From positions 124,001 to 188,000 of the forward strand of contig JACKJP010000005.1 of assembly GCA_020637895.1 (NCBI GenBank): a stretch of DNA of 64,000 nucleotides. Reading direction: 5' to 3'. Below are positions 7,918-16,570 of this stretch, in pieces; position 1 is the stretch's first letter; the number at the start of each line of letters is the position of its first letter. Made by a program: the position numbers and the translations under genes. The notes under the pieces were generated by a model. The model did no database searches. It was not told the origin of the DNA and saw only the letters and a program-made list of their open reading frames with translations. The stretch is from Rhodobiaceae bacterium (GTDB lineage Bacteria; Pseudomonadota; Alphaproteobacteria; Rhizobiales; Tepidamorphaceae).

Positions 7918-8706
7918 ATGAGCAAGATCGACAAGGTTCGTTCCGAAAGGGTTGCCTGGGTCACCGGGGCCAGTTCCGGCATCGGCCGTTCAGTTGCGAT
8001 ACGCCTTGCCGAAGATGGCTGGACGGTGGCCGTCAGCGCTCGCGGCAAAGAGGCGCTCGGTGCGCTTGAGGCCGCGCACCAGGGCAAGATCGTTGCCTTC
8101 CCGCTTGATGTCACCGATGCGGAAAAATGCGCCAGCACCCTACTGGCGATCGAAGAAAGTCTCGGACCCGTCCAACTGGCGCTTCTGGCTGCGGGGACGT
8201 TCACCCGCGACGGCGCTTTCAAGTTCGATGCCGGCGCCGCCAGACAGATGGTCGATGTCAACCTTGTCGGCACGATGAATATGCTCGCGCCGCTGCTCAA
8301 GGCCATGATGGCGCGGCGCAGCGGGCATATCGCCGTCACCGCGTCCGTCGCCGGGTTCGCCGGTCTGCCGGGCGGCGCAACCTATGGGGCGACAAAGGCG
8401 GCGCTCAACCTGCTTTGCGAGGCGATGATGCCCGAGGCCGAGCGACGAAATGTCCTTCTGACTATCGTCAATCCGGGCTTTGTCGATACGCCGCTGACGC
8501 GCAAGAACGACTTTCCGATGCCGTTCCTCATTTCACCCGATGAGGCCACCGACCATATCGTCAGCGGTCTGGCTGCGCGGCGACGCGAGATCGTTTTCCC
8601 GTGGCAGATGGCGCTATCGATGAAGATTCTGCGTCTGCTGCCAAGGCCGTTGTTGCTGGCCCTGACCCGGCGCATGGTGCGTGAGCCCGAGACTGTCTCC
8701 CGCTAG
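7918..8706 (+). CDS. Short-chain dehydrogenase/reductase
   Basis: A classical SDR of 262 residues. The cofactor motif TGASSGIG is at about residues 16-23, N-L-V-G-T near 115, a catalytic Ser in TASVAGFAG and the YGATK motif near 156-160, so all catalytic residues are present. The C-terminal tail (WQMALSMKILRLLPRPLLLALTRRM) is hydrophobic and basic, suggesting membrane contact and a lipid-related substrate. It converges on the cfa-like gene, and their stop codons overlap by four bases. SDRs accompany the FAD - DUF1365 - CFA gene set in other proteobacteria, so a part in that module is plausible. Confidence 0.85.
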   Translation: MSKIDKVRSERVAWVTGASSGIGRSVAIRLAEDGWTVAVSARGKEALGALEAAHQGKIVAFPLDVTDAEKCASTLLAIEESLGPVQLALLAAGTFTRDGAFKFDAGAARQMVDVNLVGTMNMLAPLLKAMMARRSGHIAVTASVAGFAGLPGGATYGATKAALNLLCEAMMPEAERRNVLLTIVNPGFVDTPLTRKNDFPMPFLISPDEATDHIVSGLAARRREIVFPWQMALSMKILRLLPRPLLLALTRRMVREPETVSR

Positions 8707-9920
8707 ATCTTCTGCAATTCAATCTGCGCCACATCGATGCGACCGGACCTGAATCCGGCACGGCAGTAGGCGAGATAGTAGAGCCAGAGGCGGTAGAAGC
8801 GCTGGTCGAAGCCAAGCGGTTCAATCTGGCGCCACGCACCGCGAAACCGCATCTCCCAGTCGGCCAGCGTGCGCTCGTAATGCGCGCCGAACCTGTAACA
8901 ATCCAGTGCCGCCAGGCTGCTTTCGGCCGCGCGCGCCATGAATGCGCCGACGGAGGGCAGCATACCGCCGGGAAAGATGTAGGTCTGGATGAAATCGGCG
9001 CTGCGGCGATACCGCGTGAAATAAGTCTCGTCGATGGTGATGACCTGGATCATCGCCTTGCCGCCTTCTTCGAGCAAACCGCGAACCTTGCGGAAATAGA
9101 TCGGCCAGTTCTCTTCCCCGACCGCTTCGAACATTTCGATGGAGACGATCCTGGAGAAACTGCCAGTACAGTCGCGATAGTCCTGAAGTCTGATTTCGCA
9201 ACGCTCGCCAAGACCTGCCTGTTCGAGGCGATCGCGGGCGTATGCAGCCTGCGCCTTTGAAATGGTCAGCCCGGTGACGCGGCATCCCGTGGTCGCTGCA
9301 GCGTATTCGGCGAACCCGCCCCAGCCGCAACCGATTTCCAGGACGTGATCTTCCGGACCAATATCGAGCTGGCGGACGATACGCTCGTATTTGGCAGCCT
9401 GCGCATCCTCGAGCGTCTGTCCGGGCCTGGAATAAAGCGCGGCCGAATAGGTCATGGACCGGTCCAGCCAGTGACCGTAGAAGGCATTGCCGAGATCGTA
9501 GTGGAAAGCGATGTTGCGTCGGCTTCCGGTCCGCGAGTTGCGCCGGCGCAGATGGTTCAGGCGCGCAAAAAGCGACGCCGGCCGCCAACCCTTCAGAAGA
9601 TCGGCGAATGCTGCTTCGTTTTCGACGATCAGATCGAGCAGCGCGTTCAGATCCGGCGTATCCACATCGCCGTCGATATAAGCCTTGGCAAAACCATTGC
9701 TGCCGGCGGTCATGAGCCTCAGCAACGATCTGCGGCTATTGAACTGAACGGTCGCCACTGGCCCCTGGCGCGCACCGGACGCCAAATGCCGGTAGCCGTC
9801 AGGAAATACGACCGTCAGTTGCCCGTAGGCCAGACGGTCTGCCCAACGGCAAAAGAGGCGCTGCCAGAACGGGCGCTGAATGGCCGACGGAGCTAGTGAC
9901 GCGTCTTCAAGATGGCTCAT
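8703..9920 (-). CDS. cfa: Cyclopropane-fatty-acyl-phospholipid synthase family methyltransferase
   Basis: SAM-dependent enzyme acting on unsaturated acyl chains of membrane phospholipids. The 405-residue product has the N-terminal lipid-binding region, then the SAM motif VLEIGCGWGGFAEYAA, and the family sequences GSRRNIAFHYDLGNAFYGHWLD, MTYSAALY and YIFPGGMLPS. It is the third gene of an overlapping operon (14-base overlap with the DUF1365 gene) under a ChrR-type ECF sigma module. In Rhodobacter sphaeroides that regulon contains both CfaA and the related methylase UfaM, which makes methyl-branched/furan fatty acid precursors; the sequence alone does not separate the two. Confidence 0.85.
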   Translation of the reverse strand: MSHLEDASLAPSAIQRPFWQRLFCRWADRLAYGQLTVVFPDGYRHLASGARQGPVATVQFNSRRSLLRLMTAGSNGFAKAYIDGDVDTPDLNALLDLIVENEAAFADLLKGWRPASLFARLNHLRRRNSRTGSRRNIAFHYDLGNAFYGHWLDRSMTYSAALYSRPGQTLEDAQAAKYERIVRQLDIGPEDHVLEIGCGWGGFAEYAAATTGCRVTGLTISKAQAAYARDRLEQAGLGERCEIRLQDYRDCTGSFSRIVSIEMFEAVGEENWPIYFRKVRGLLEEGGKAMIQVITIDETYFTRYRRSADFIQTYIFPGGMLPSVGAFMARAAESSLAALDCYRFGAHYERTLADWEMRFRGAWRQIEPLGFDQRFYRLWLYYLAYCRAGFRSGRIDVAQIELQKI

Positions 9921-10710
9921 GGCGGATCGCTTTCAAATCGGGCTTGATCGGGGAGCTTGTCACGCGCTCGCTGGCCGGATGATGCCGGTGAATGGGCACG
10001 CCCTTCAACCAGAGCCTGAGCGCTTCCCAGTGAATCGCAGCGATTACTTTCAGCGTCATCAGCGGATGAGAGAACAGCCGGCGCGCCAGCACGGCATCGG
10101 AAAGGGGTTCGCGCGCACCCGCAAATGAAGCAAACAGCACACTTTCGCCCCCTTCCTCCTCGTCGATGGAGATCATGACCCGCTCGCCCGGAGGCGCTAT
10201 GCGAAAGCGGTAGCGGCAATCCATGGAAAGAAATGGCGAAACGTAATGGGCCTTGTCGCAGGCATGGAGCACCTTGCCATCTCCCCCGGCAACAGGGATG
10301 ACGTAGGTATGCCGCTCGCGAAACGTATTGCTGACCTCGTAGAGTATCGCCTTCAGATCGCCCTGACTGTTGCGGCAAAAATAGACGGTCAGCGGATTGA
10401 ACACGTAGCCGAAGATTCGCGGGTAGCAGAGCAGGCTGACTCGCATGTCCTCCATGTGAACGCCGCTGGCTGACAGTCGATCGGCAACCCAATCCCTCAA
10501 ACGGCCCGCCTCGCCATAGCCGTGGTCCGTTTCGCGAAACGAAAAGACAGCGCGCCTGTTATATCCAAACAGTCGAAGACGCCGTGACAGGTCGGGCAAT
10601 TCGTCGAGGTCCAGAAGCATGGAGAAGACGCGGTAGCGCAGTCTGTGCCGCCGGGGCCGGTGACGGACATGAACCACATGCCCTGTATATATCGCGGAAA
10701 TCCCGTTCAT
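9907..10710 (-). CDS. DUF1365 family protein
   Basis: A 267-residue protein of the DUF1365 family. Recognisable segments are IYTGHVVHVRHRPRRHRLRY near the start, the central CYPRIFGYVFNPLTVYFC, and HVSPF-like KAHYVSPFLSMDCRYRF. The family nearly always sits between an FAD amine-oxidase-like gene and a cfa gene, as here, and is presumed to act in the same lipid modification. Its ATG overlaps the stop of the FAD gene by four bases and its end overlaps cfa by 14, so all three are one transcript. Confidence 0.85.
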   Translation of the reverse strand: MNGISAIYTGHVVHVRHRPRRHRLRYRVFSMLLDLDELPDLSRRLRLFGYNRRAVFSFRETDHGYGEAGRLRDWVADRLSASGVHMEDMRVSLLCYPRIFGYVFNPLTVYFCRNSQGDLKAILYEVSNTFRERHTYVIPVAGGDGKVLHACDKAHYVSPFLSMDCRYRFRIAPPGERVMISIDEEEGGESVLFASFAGAREPLSDAVLARRLFSHPLMTLKVIAAIHWEALRLWLKGVPIHRHHPASERVTSSPIKPDLKAIRHEPS

Positions 10711-12044
10711 TCTGCTGCCTCGGCATGGACCGGTTCGGCATCGGCCACAGGCGTTGCAAAGGGACGGCGCATACCGCTGACGGCTTCGGCCGCCTCCAGG
10801 CCCGAGCGCAGACCATCTTCGTGGAACCCATAGCCGAAATAGCTGCCGCAGAACCAGGTGTTGCGGCGGCCCTGCAAGGTCCACAGCTCTTCCTGCGCGG
10901 CCATGGCGCGGGCATCATAAAGCGGGTGGTCGTACTCGAAACGCGCGATGACGGATTCCGCGTCCAGTGGACGCGTCGGATTGAGGGTGACGAAAAGCTG
11001 GTTGTTCATTGGCAGGTTCTGAAGACGGTTCATCCAGTAGGTCACGCACAGGCTACCGCAGTCCGCATCGCTCGGCCGACCGATATAATTCCAGCTTGAC
11101 CACACCGAACGGCGCCTCGGCATTGCCGATGGGTCGCGATGGAGGACGGCCTCGTTGGCGGTATAGGAAATCGCACCGAGCAGCCGGCGTTCGTCGGCGC
11201 TCGGATCGCCAAGCATCGACAGCGCCTGATCGGCATGCGCCGCGATGACGATGGCATCGAATATGTCGCTGTTGCCGCGGTGATCGGTAACGGTCACCCT
11301 GCCGACGTCGCGCCGGATTTCGGCGACACGGCTGGCAAGGCGCACCTCGCCCGCATAGTCGGCGAAAAGGCGCCTCACATATTCGCGGCTACCGCCGCTG
11401 ACCGTCCGCCACCTGGGCCGGTCTGACAAAGACAGGAGCCCGTGCCGTTCAAAGAAGCGGACAAATGCCTGCACCGGATATTCCCGCATCTGCCGCGCTG
11501 TCGTCGACCAGATCGCAGCGCCCATGGGCAGCAGGTGATCTTCAACGAATGTCTCGCCATAGCCGTTTGCCGCGAGGTAGTCGCCAAGGCTGGCGCCGCG
11601 CCAGGATGCGTCTTCCAGAACCGCGGGCGCTTCACGGTAAAAGCGCATGATGCCCGCCGCCATGCGCCAGAACCGGGGTCTGACGGCATTGCTGCGCTGT
11701 CCGAGAAGTCCGCCAACGCCGGTGCCGCTATATTCAAACCTGCCATCGTCAATGGAGGCCGCAAACGACATGTCGGATGCTTCGGTTGGTACATCCAGCC
11801 AGTCGAAAAGCCGGCACAGGTTCGGATAATTGCGATCGTTGAAGACGATGAAACCGGTATCCACCGGTACCGGACCGGCGGGGGTCGGGGCCTCAACCGT
11901 GTTGGCGTGGCCGCCGAGACGATTATCGGCCTCATAAAGAACGACGTTGCAGGATTTCGACAGAAGCCATGCGGCCGACGCGCCGGCGATGCCGCTTCCA
12001 ATCACTGCCACGCGCCTTGCGGCAAATTCCCCCGTCATTTGCAT
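10707..12044 (-). CDS. FAD-dependent amine-oxidase-like oxidoreductase
   Basis: A flavoprotein of about 445 residues with the FAD motif VIGSGIAGASAAW near the start, the acidic E-A-D-x-R-L-G-G-H-A motif that follows it, and a C-terminal FAD-binding segment (WFCGSYFGYGFHEDGLRSG). This belongs to the family paired with DUF1365 and cfa; in R. sphaeroides a flavoprotein of this regulon (Ufa pathway) acts as an acyl-chain desaturase, so a lipid substrate is likely. Three in-frame ATGs lie at 12050, 12044 and 12038; 12044 has the best spacing to GAGGAG. Confidence 0.8.
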   Translation of the reverse strand: MQMTGEFAARRVAVIGSGIAGASAAWLLSKSCNVVLYEADNRLGGHANTVEAPTPAGPVPVDTGFIVFNDRNYPNLCRLFDWLDVPTEASDMSFAASIDDGRFEYSGTGVGGLLGQRSNAVRPRFWRMAAGIMRFYREAPAVLEDASWRGASLGDYLAANGYGETFVEDHLLPMGAAIWSTTARQMREYPVQAFVRFFERHGLLSLSDRPRWRTVSGGSREYVRRLFADYAGEVRLASRVAEIRRDVGRVTVTDHRGNSDIFDAIVIAAHADQALSMLGDPSADERRLLGAISYTANEAVLHRDPSAMPRRRSVWSSWNYIGRPSDADCGSLCVTYWMNRLQNLPMNNQLFVTLNPTRPLDAESVIARFEYDHPLYDARAMAAQEELWTLQGRRNTWFCGSYFGYGFHEDGLRSGLEAAEAVSGMRRPFATPVADAEPVHAEAAE

Positions 12045-12081
12045 CTGCATTCTCCTCACCGAAGTCGCAACCGGATCACGA

Positions 12082-12111
12082 CCGATTTCCGAACCGGCTT
12101 TTGATGGATTA
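12082..12111 (-). promoter_or_regulatory. Candidate ECF promoter for the FAD-DUF1365-cfa operon
   Basis: On the minus strand TAATCC, 18 bases, then AATCGG, resembling the divergent candidate TGATCC-N18-TATCGG. It would place the start of transcription about 30 nt before the ATG at 12044. A second TGATCC on this strand (12078-12073) lies too near the start codon to use that ATG. Confidence 0.3.
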
Positions 12112-12161
12112 CGGTGGCAGGGTCCGGTTGGATTGCCAGAACCGCTCAGGCATGTTTGGCG

Positions 12162-12191
12162 TGATCCAGTTGGCAACAGCACACGTATCGG
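12162..12191 (+). promoter_or_regulatory. Candidate ECF sigma autoregulated promoter for rpoE-chrR
   Basis: TGATCC at 12162-12167, an 18-base spacer, then TATCGG at 12186-12191. R. sphaeroides RpoE promoters have TGATCC as the -35 element with a similar spacer and a TAAGA-like -10, so the -35 is exact and the -10 only partly matching. It lies about 100 bp before the sigma factor start. Confidence 0.45.
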
Positions 12192-12298
12192 CGGCCATGA
12201 GAGTGGATTTCGTGCAGACTGCCGCCGCCAGCCAGGTATCGATCGTTACGCCGGGAGGCCTATCCCGCGCCGGACGGCTCAGTCGCGAACGGGTCCAC

Positions 12299-12868
12299 AT
12301 GGACGAGGAAACAGAACAGGACACGAGGGACGCGATGACGGCGCTTCTCCTGTCGGTCGGACGGACCCAGGATGTGACGGCGTTCGAAACGCTGTTCCGG
12401 GTCTTCGGACCGCGCATACGCTCCTACATGCTCCGGCTCACCCGCGATGGCGGCCTGGCGGAGGAGCTGATGCAGGAAACAATGATGACCGTCTGGCGCA
12501 AGGCCGGGCAGTTTTCAGCAGAAAAGGGAAGCGTCGCGACGTGGATCTTCACCATCGCTCGCAATCTTCGCATTGACAGCTACCGGCGCAGCAGGCGTCC
12601 GGAGATAGACCCCAACGATCCGGCACTTGTCCCAGACGGCGATCCTCAGGCCGACAGCGTGATGGAAACGCGCCAGTCCGAAGAAAGCCTGCGGGCTGCG
12701 ATGACGCGCCTGCCAACGGAGCAGCGCGAGATTCTGATGCTGGCTTTTTTCGACGAGCTTCCACACAGCCAGATCGCCGTGACCCTCGATCTTCCGCTCG
12801 GCACGGTGAAGTCGCGCATCCGCCTCGCCTTTGGAAAACTTCGCGAAGCACTGGAGGAGACGGCATGA
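12299..12868 (+). CDS. rpoE: ECF RNA polymerase sigma factor, RpoE/ChrR-regulated type
   Basis: A group IV sigma factor of 189 residues. Region 2 spans AFETLFRVFGPRIRSYMLRL to WIFTIARNLRIDSYRR with the ELMQETMMTVWRKAGQF core; region 4 is LPTEQREILMLAFFDELPHS followed by the helix-turn-helix GTVKSRIRLAFGKLREALEE. Directly coupled to the ChrR gene by an ATGA overlap, it fits the ECF family that answers singlet oxygen and related stress. The start is uncertain: ATG 12335 has GAGGGA five bases upstream and gives 177 residues, whereas ATG 12299 lacks a clear site; the longer form is given to keep all of region 2. Confidence 0.9.
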   Translation: MDEETEQDTRDAMTALLLSVGRTQDVTAFETLFRVFGPRIRSYMLRLTRDGGLAEELMQETMMTVWRKAGQFSAEKGSVATWIFTIARNLRIDSYRRSRRPEIDPNDPALVPDGDPQADSVMETRQSEESLRAAMTRLPTEQREILMLAFFDELPHSQIAVTLDLPLGTVKSRIRLAFGKLREALEETA

Positions 12869-13545
12869 CGATCCGTCACCATGTCAGCGATGCGCTGCTG
12901 CTTGATTATGCCACCGGCAGCCTGGGCGAAGGCTGGAGCATAGCCGTTGCGTCACACCTGGCGCTTTGTCCGTCGTGCCGGAAGCGGCTGACGCTAATGG
13001 AATCGGCTGGCGGCGCGCTGTTCTCTGTAACACATGCCGCGCCATCGGACGGGCCGGCTATTGACGATTCCTGGGCTCGCATGCGGGCGCGCCTGCTTGA
13101 CAAGCCGGACGCGGGGAACCTGCCATCGGCGCCCTCTCCGGCGATGAAATCACCGGTGGCGCCAACGCTGCCTGAACCGCTGCGCTCCTATGTCGGCGGA
13201 GATGTCGATACACTCCAGTGGCGCTCGCTCGGCCGTGGCGCCTATCACCTGCCGATCGCGACGGGTGACAAATCCACCAGCGTAAGGCTGTTGCGCATTC
13301 CGGCCGGGGGGCCGGTTCCCGAACATGGTCATCGCGGACGTGAACTGACCCTCGTTCTGGCGGGGAGCTTTCACGACGAAACCGGCGTATTCGCGCGCGG
13401 CGATTTTGAGGAAGCCGACGAGGATCTGGAACACCAGCCCGTTGCCATGCCCGGGGCGGACTGCATCTGCCTTGCCGTGACGGATGCACCGTTGCGCTTC
13501 CGCAGCTGGGTCGTCCGGCTTGCGCAACCATTCCTCGGTATCTGA
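12865..13545 (+). CDS. chrR: Zinc anti-sigma factor ChrR with cupin domain
   Basis: ChrR holds its ECF sigma factor inactive until singlet oxygen or organic peroxides are sensed. The N-terminal zinc-binding domain shows His6, His31, Cys35 and Cys38, identical in spacing and number to R. sphaeroides ChrR. After a Pro-rich linker (about residues 78-103) comes the cupin domain with metal ligands H154, H156, E160 (PEHGHRGRELTLVLAG) and H190. Length (226) is normal. Coupled to the sigma gene by a four-base overlap and followed 25 bp later by DUF2177. Confidence 0.93.
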   Translation: MTIRHHVSDALLLDYATGSLGEGWSIAVASHLALCPSCRKRLTLMESAGGALFSVTHAAPSDGPAIDDSWARMRARLLDKPDAGNLPSAPSPAMKSPVAPTLPEPLRSYVGGDVDTLQWRSLGRGAYHLPIATGDKSTSVRLLRIPAGGPVPEHGHRGRELTLVLAGSFHDETGVFARGDFEEADEDLEHQPVAMPGADCICLAVTDAPLRFRSWVVRLAQPFLGI

Positions 13546-13570
13546 GCCAGGACTTCAGGGAGGCTGGAAC

Positions 13571-13981
13571 ATGAGCTATGTCGTCGCCTATGTGGTTGCC
13601 GCCATCGTCTTTCTGGGTGCCGATTTCATCTGGCTATCGCGCGTCGCCAATGGCTTCTACCGGCAGCACATTGGCTCTCTGTTGCTCGACCAGCCGAACT
13701 TCGCAGCTGCCGGTGCCTTCTACCTCTTATACATTGCCGGCATCGTCTATTTCGCCGTCGCTCCGGCACTTGCCGGCGGCGGACTGACGACCGCGCTGAT
13801 CGCCGGTGCGCTGCTCGGCCTGCTGGCCTACGGCACCTATGACATGACCAATCTTTCCACATTGAAAAACTGGTCCGTCACCGTTGCTGTGGTGGATATC
13901 GCCTGGGGCACCTTCCTGACCGGACTGGCGGCGGTGGTATCCTATTACGCGGTGGCGCGACTCTTTTCTCAGGGCGTCTAA
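13571..13981 (+). CDS. DUF2177 family membrane protein
   Basis: A 136-residue protein with four predicted membrane helices (about residues 2-19, 47-65, 69-88 and 104-130). The segments FLGADFIWLSRVANGFYRQHIG and YGTYDMTNLSTLKNWS, then DIAWGTFLTG, are the DUF2177 signature. ATG 13571 follows AGGGAGG at eight bases; the longer upstream frame overlaps chrR and was rejected. The family recurs next to ECF sigma/ChrR and cfa genes, so it is probably a member of the same stress regulon. No biochemical function is known. Confidence 0.85.
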   Translation: MSYVVAYVVAAIVFLGADFIWLSRVANGFYRQHIGSLLLDQPNFAAAGAFYLLYIAGIVYFAVAPALAGGGLTTALIAGALLGLLAYGTYDMTNLSTLKNWSVTVAVVDIAWGTFLTGLAAVVSYYAVARLFSQGV

Positions 13982-14111
13982 ACAGGCGCGCCGTGCCGTA
14001 GTCCTGATCACATACGTGTCGAATTCAGCGGATCGCCGCCCTTTGCTTGTCGCTTGGCGACAACGCGCTAATGTCTGCGCGTGTGAAGCGCAGCAGCGGG
14101 GGATGCTCCTT

Positions 14112-14849
14112 ATGCCGATCATGGTGGCCCTGGACCTCATCATCCAGATCGGCCTTGCCGTTCATGTCATCAAAACCGGCCGCCCCTATTATTGGATATT
14201 CATTATCCTGTTCTTTCCCCTGCTGGGATCCCTGGCTTATTTCCTGTTTGAAATCCTGCCCGAGGTCGGCAATTCGCGCACCGGCCGCAAGATGTCCAGA
14301 AACGTCTCCCGGGCGATCGATCCGGAAAAGAGCTACCGATACCACAAGGACCAGCTCTACATCGCCGATACGGTGGAGAACCGGCGGCGTCTGGCGGAAG
14401 AATGCCTGCAGCTGAAGAAATACGAAGATGCCGAAACGCTCTTCGACCTGTGTCTTGAGGGACCGCACGAGCACGATCCGGCTCTGTTGACGGGCCTCGC
14501 CCGCGCCAGATACGGCCTCGGCGATTTTGGCGGCGCCCTCGATACGCTGGATCGCCTGCGTGAACATAATCCGGACTATCAGTCGCAACGCGCCCATATG
14601 GTTTACGCAAGGGCGCTCGAAGGCCTCGGTCGCACCGAAGAAGCGCGCGACGAATACGAGGCTCTGTCAGCCTATTTTGCCGGCCCCGAGGCCAAGGTTC
14701 GATACGGGCTTATGCTGCTCAAGTCGGGAGAGCCGGACCTGGCGCGGGCGCAGTTTGAGCAAATCGACCGGGAATATGGCCGGCGTCGCAAACAGATGCT
14801 CCCGGAAGATCGCGAATGGCTGGACGTCGCGCGATCGAACCTTCGTTAG
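14112..14849 (+). CDS. Membrane protein with PLDc_N-like hairpin and TPR domain
   Basis: A 245-residue protein with two N-terminal membrane helices (about residues 2-19 and 26-46, including YYWIFIILFFPLLGSLAYF), then a soluble helical part with TPR repeats from about residue 90 (LAEECLQLKKYEDAETLFDLC; LLTGLARARYGLGDFGGALDTL; YARALEGLGRTEEARDEYEAL). It resembles TPR proteins of unknown function in Rhizobiales. ATG 14112 has a GGGGG stretch at a usable distance; ATG 14103 is too near it. It converges on the DUF72 gene. Confidence 0.75.
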   Translation: MPIMVALDLIIQIGLAVHVIKTGRPYYWIFIILFFPLLGSLAYFLFEILPEVGNSRTGRKMSRNVSRAIDPEKSYRYHKDQLYIADTVENRRRLAEECLQLKKYEDAETLFDLCLEGPHEHDPALLTGLARARYGLGDFGGALDTLDRLREHNPDYQSQRAHMVYARALEGLGRTEEARDEYEALSAYFAGPEAKVRYGLMLLKSGEPDLARAQFEQIDREYGRRRKQMLPEDREWLDVARSNLR

Positions 14850-14858
14850 GACGCGTTT

Positions 14859-15665
14859 TCAGCCCAGCTTTTCGATGAACTTCATGGCCGCCGCCGGATT
14901 GACCACCTTGTGGCCGGCGATGACATAGACGAAGACCTCGCGCGCCGTCTTATCCGGCTCCGCCTGTTCGACGCAATCCAACCCTTCCGGGCGCTCGCCG
15001 GCGACCAGAGCGCGGGCCTTCTCCACCCATTGATCCAGCGTCTTGGCCGGATAGCCGAGGGGCTCGCCCTCCTTGGTGCCCATCAGTCGCAGATACGCGA
15101 AAGAGGCGGTCGGGTCGGCGATCTGCGGATAGTCGCAATCGCCAGCGATGACGACCGCGACGCCATATTTGCGAGCGAGCGCGACGAATGCTGGATCGCG
15201 GAAGCTCGGGTGGCGCACTTCCACCGCGTGACGTAGCGGTCTTGCGTTTAGCTTCGGCGGCAGGAGCCTTAGAAAAGCCTCGAAATCGTCCGGGTCGAAC
15301 TTTTTGGTCGCCATGAACTGCCAGTTGATCGGCCCGAGCTTCTCGCCCAGTTCGCCAAGCCCGCCATTGACGAAACGATCGATGGAGTCGCCCGCATCGC
15401 CCAGCACCTTGCGATTGGTGGCAAAGCGCGGCCCCTTCACCGCGAAGACGAAACCTTCCGGCGTTTCGCCACGCCATTTGGCGAAGGTCTCCGGCTTCTG
15501 CGAACCGTAATAGGTGCCGTTGATCTCAATGGAGGTCAGCTTCGCGGAAGCATATTCAAGCTCGCGCTTTTGCGGCAGGCCGCCGGGATAGAACGTCCCG
15601 CGCCACGGCTCGTAGGTCCAGCCGCCAATCCCGACGCGGATGTTGGAGGTTGATTTTGCCGCCAC
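14859..15665 (-). CDS. DUF72 domain protein (YecE-like)
   Basis: A 268-residue TIM-barrel-like protein of the DUF72 family. The opening RVGIGGWTYEPWRGTFYPGGLPQKRELEYAS, the segment INGTYYGSQKPETFAKWRGETPEGF and AVEVRHPSF are diagnostic. DUF72 proteins are widespread and remain without an established reaction, though UV-endonuclease-like and sugar-isomerase-like folds have been noted. A GTG start at 15665 is used; no strong ribosome site precedes it. Single gene, ending ten bases from the convergent TPR gene. Confidence 0.88.
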   Translation of the reverse strand: MAAKSTSNIRVGIGGWTYEPWRGTFYPGGLPQKRELEYASAKLTSIEINGTYYGSQKPETFAKWRGETPEGFVFAVKGPRFATNRKVLGDAGDSIDRFVNGGLGELGEKLGPINWQFMATKKFDPDDFEAFLRLLPPKLNARPLRHAVEVRHPSFRDPAFVALARKYGVAVVIAGDCDYPQIADPTASFAYLRLMGTKEGEPLGYPAKTLDQWVEKARALVAGERPEGLDCVEQAEPDKTAREVFVYVIAGHKVVNPAAAMKFIEKLG

Positions 15666-15686
15666 TGGCTCGTGATGCTCGCGTCT

Positions 15687-16466
15687 CTATTTCAATAGAC
15701 CGATGCGGTAGCATTCCGCCTCGGTGGCTTTCAGAATATGCGCAACTTCAGTCGCCGCAAGTTCCAAAAGGCGAATCGCTGATTGGCTCGGAGCAATGTC
15801 CGCATCGTCAAATATGACTTTGAAATTGATGTTCATATCATATTCAAAAGAACTATTAGGCCCCACGCTGGCGAATATCATTTCGTTCTTCGCGCTATTC
15901 CAAACGGGTTGGTGAATTGCCACTGAGCCCGATTCACCAGCAGCCATGAAACCGCTGTTCATGTGCAAACCGTCGACTGCGACACCGACCGGGATAAGCG
16001 CAGTGTGCGTGCTATTTCTGATCTTGTTCATCGCCCAGAGTGCTTGATTTCCATCTCGGTAAGGCTCGAACGATCGAAATAGCTCTATGATTTCTTGCGG
16101 CAGATCACGGCACTGCTTGGCGACTATATTCTCCAAACGTTCCTTAGTGTCAGCGAATGGAAAGTGCGTCTTTTTAGGGCTTTCTTTGCCGCTCAAAATA
16201 GCGGCCGCGTATCCGGCCTGATCTAGAACGGATCGAAGTGCGTCCAAAGCCTCTAATGCAGATTCTGTCGGACTTTCTGGAAATGGCTTTGTGAGTTTGA
16301 TCTTGTGTAGCTGGGTAACGCCATCGGCATCAATCTCAACGACTTTGGCATAGGGATTTGACCTGAAGAATTTTTCTACACGCTTTTTTGTTCGAGCCAC
16401 ATGTTGATTGCCACGTCTCAGCCGTTTCTTGGCGCTCTCAAATGGGTCTTTATTTTCGCTAGCCAT
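15687..16466 (-). CDS. Hypothetical protein, AT-richer than neighbours
   Basis: A 259-residue protein that I do not recognise. The first 40 residues are very basic (KKRLRRGNQHVARTKKRVEKFF), then the chain is globular without signal or membrane segments. It contains one WNSAKNEMIFASVG strand region and a C-terminal helix VAHILKATEAECYRIG. Base composition and codon use are clearly less GC-rich than in the flanking DUF72 and SDR genes, suggesting recent acquisition. Similar orphan proteins are found scattered in proteobacteria; no function is proposed. Confidence 0.65.
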   Translation of the reverse strand: MASENKDPFESAKKRLRRGNQHVARTKKRVEKFFRSNPYAKVVEIDADGVTQLHKIKLTKPFPESPTESALEALDALRSVLDQAGYAAAILSGKESPKKTHFPFADTKERLENIVAKQCRDLPQEIIELFRSFEPYRDGNQALWAMNKIRNSTHTALIPVGVAVDGLHMNSGFMAAGESGSVAIHQPVWNSAKNEMIFASVGPNSSFEYDMNINFKVIFDDADIAPSQSAIRLLELAATEVAHILKATEAECYRIGLLK

Positions 16467-16570
16467 TTCACCACTGCAACTGGGGAGATTATCCAGTGGA
16501 TCAACCTACATTGCCGCTGTGATTCACTCAGTAAGATTTTGTGCAAGGTGACACCATTAGAGCAAGCATC

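Noticed and set aside
12073..12078. Second minus-strand TGATCC upstream of the FAD gene
   Set aside because: With normal spacing its -10 would overlap the chosen start codons, leaving almost no leader; the TAATCC site further upstream fits better.
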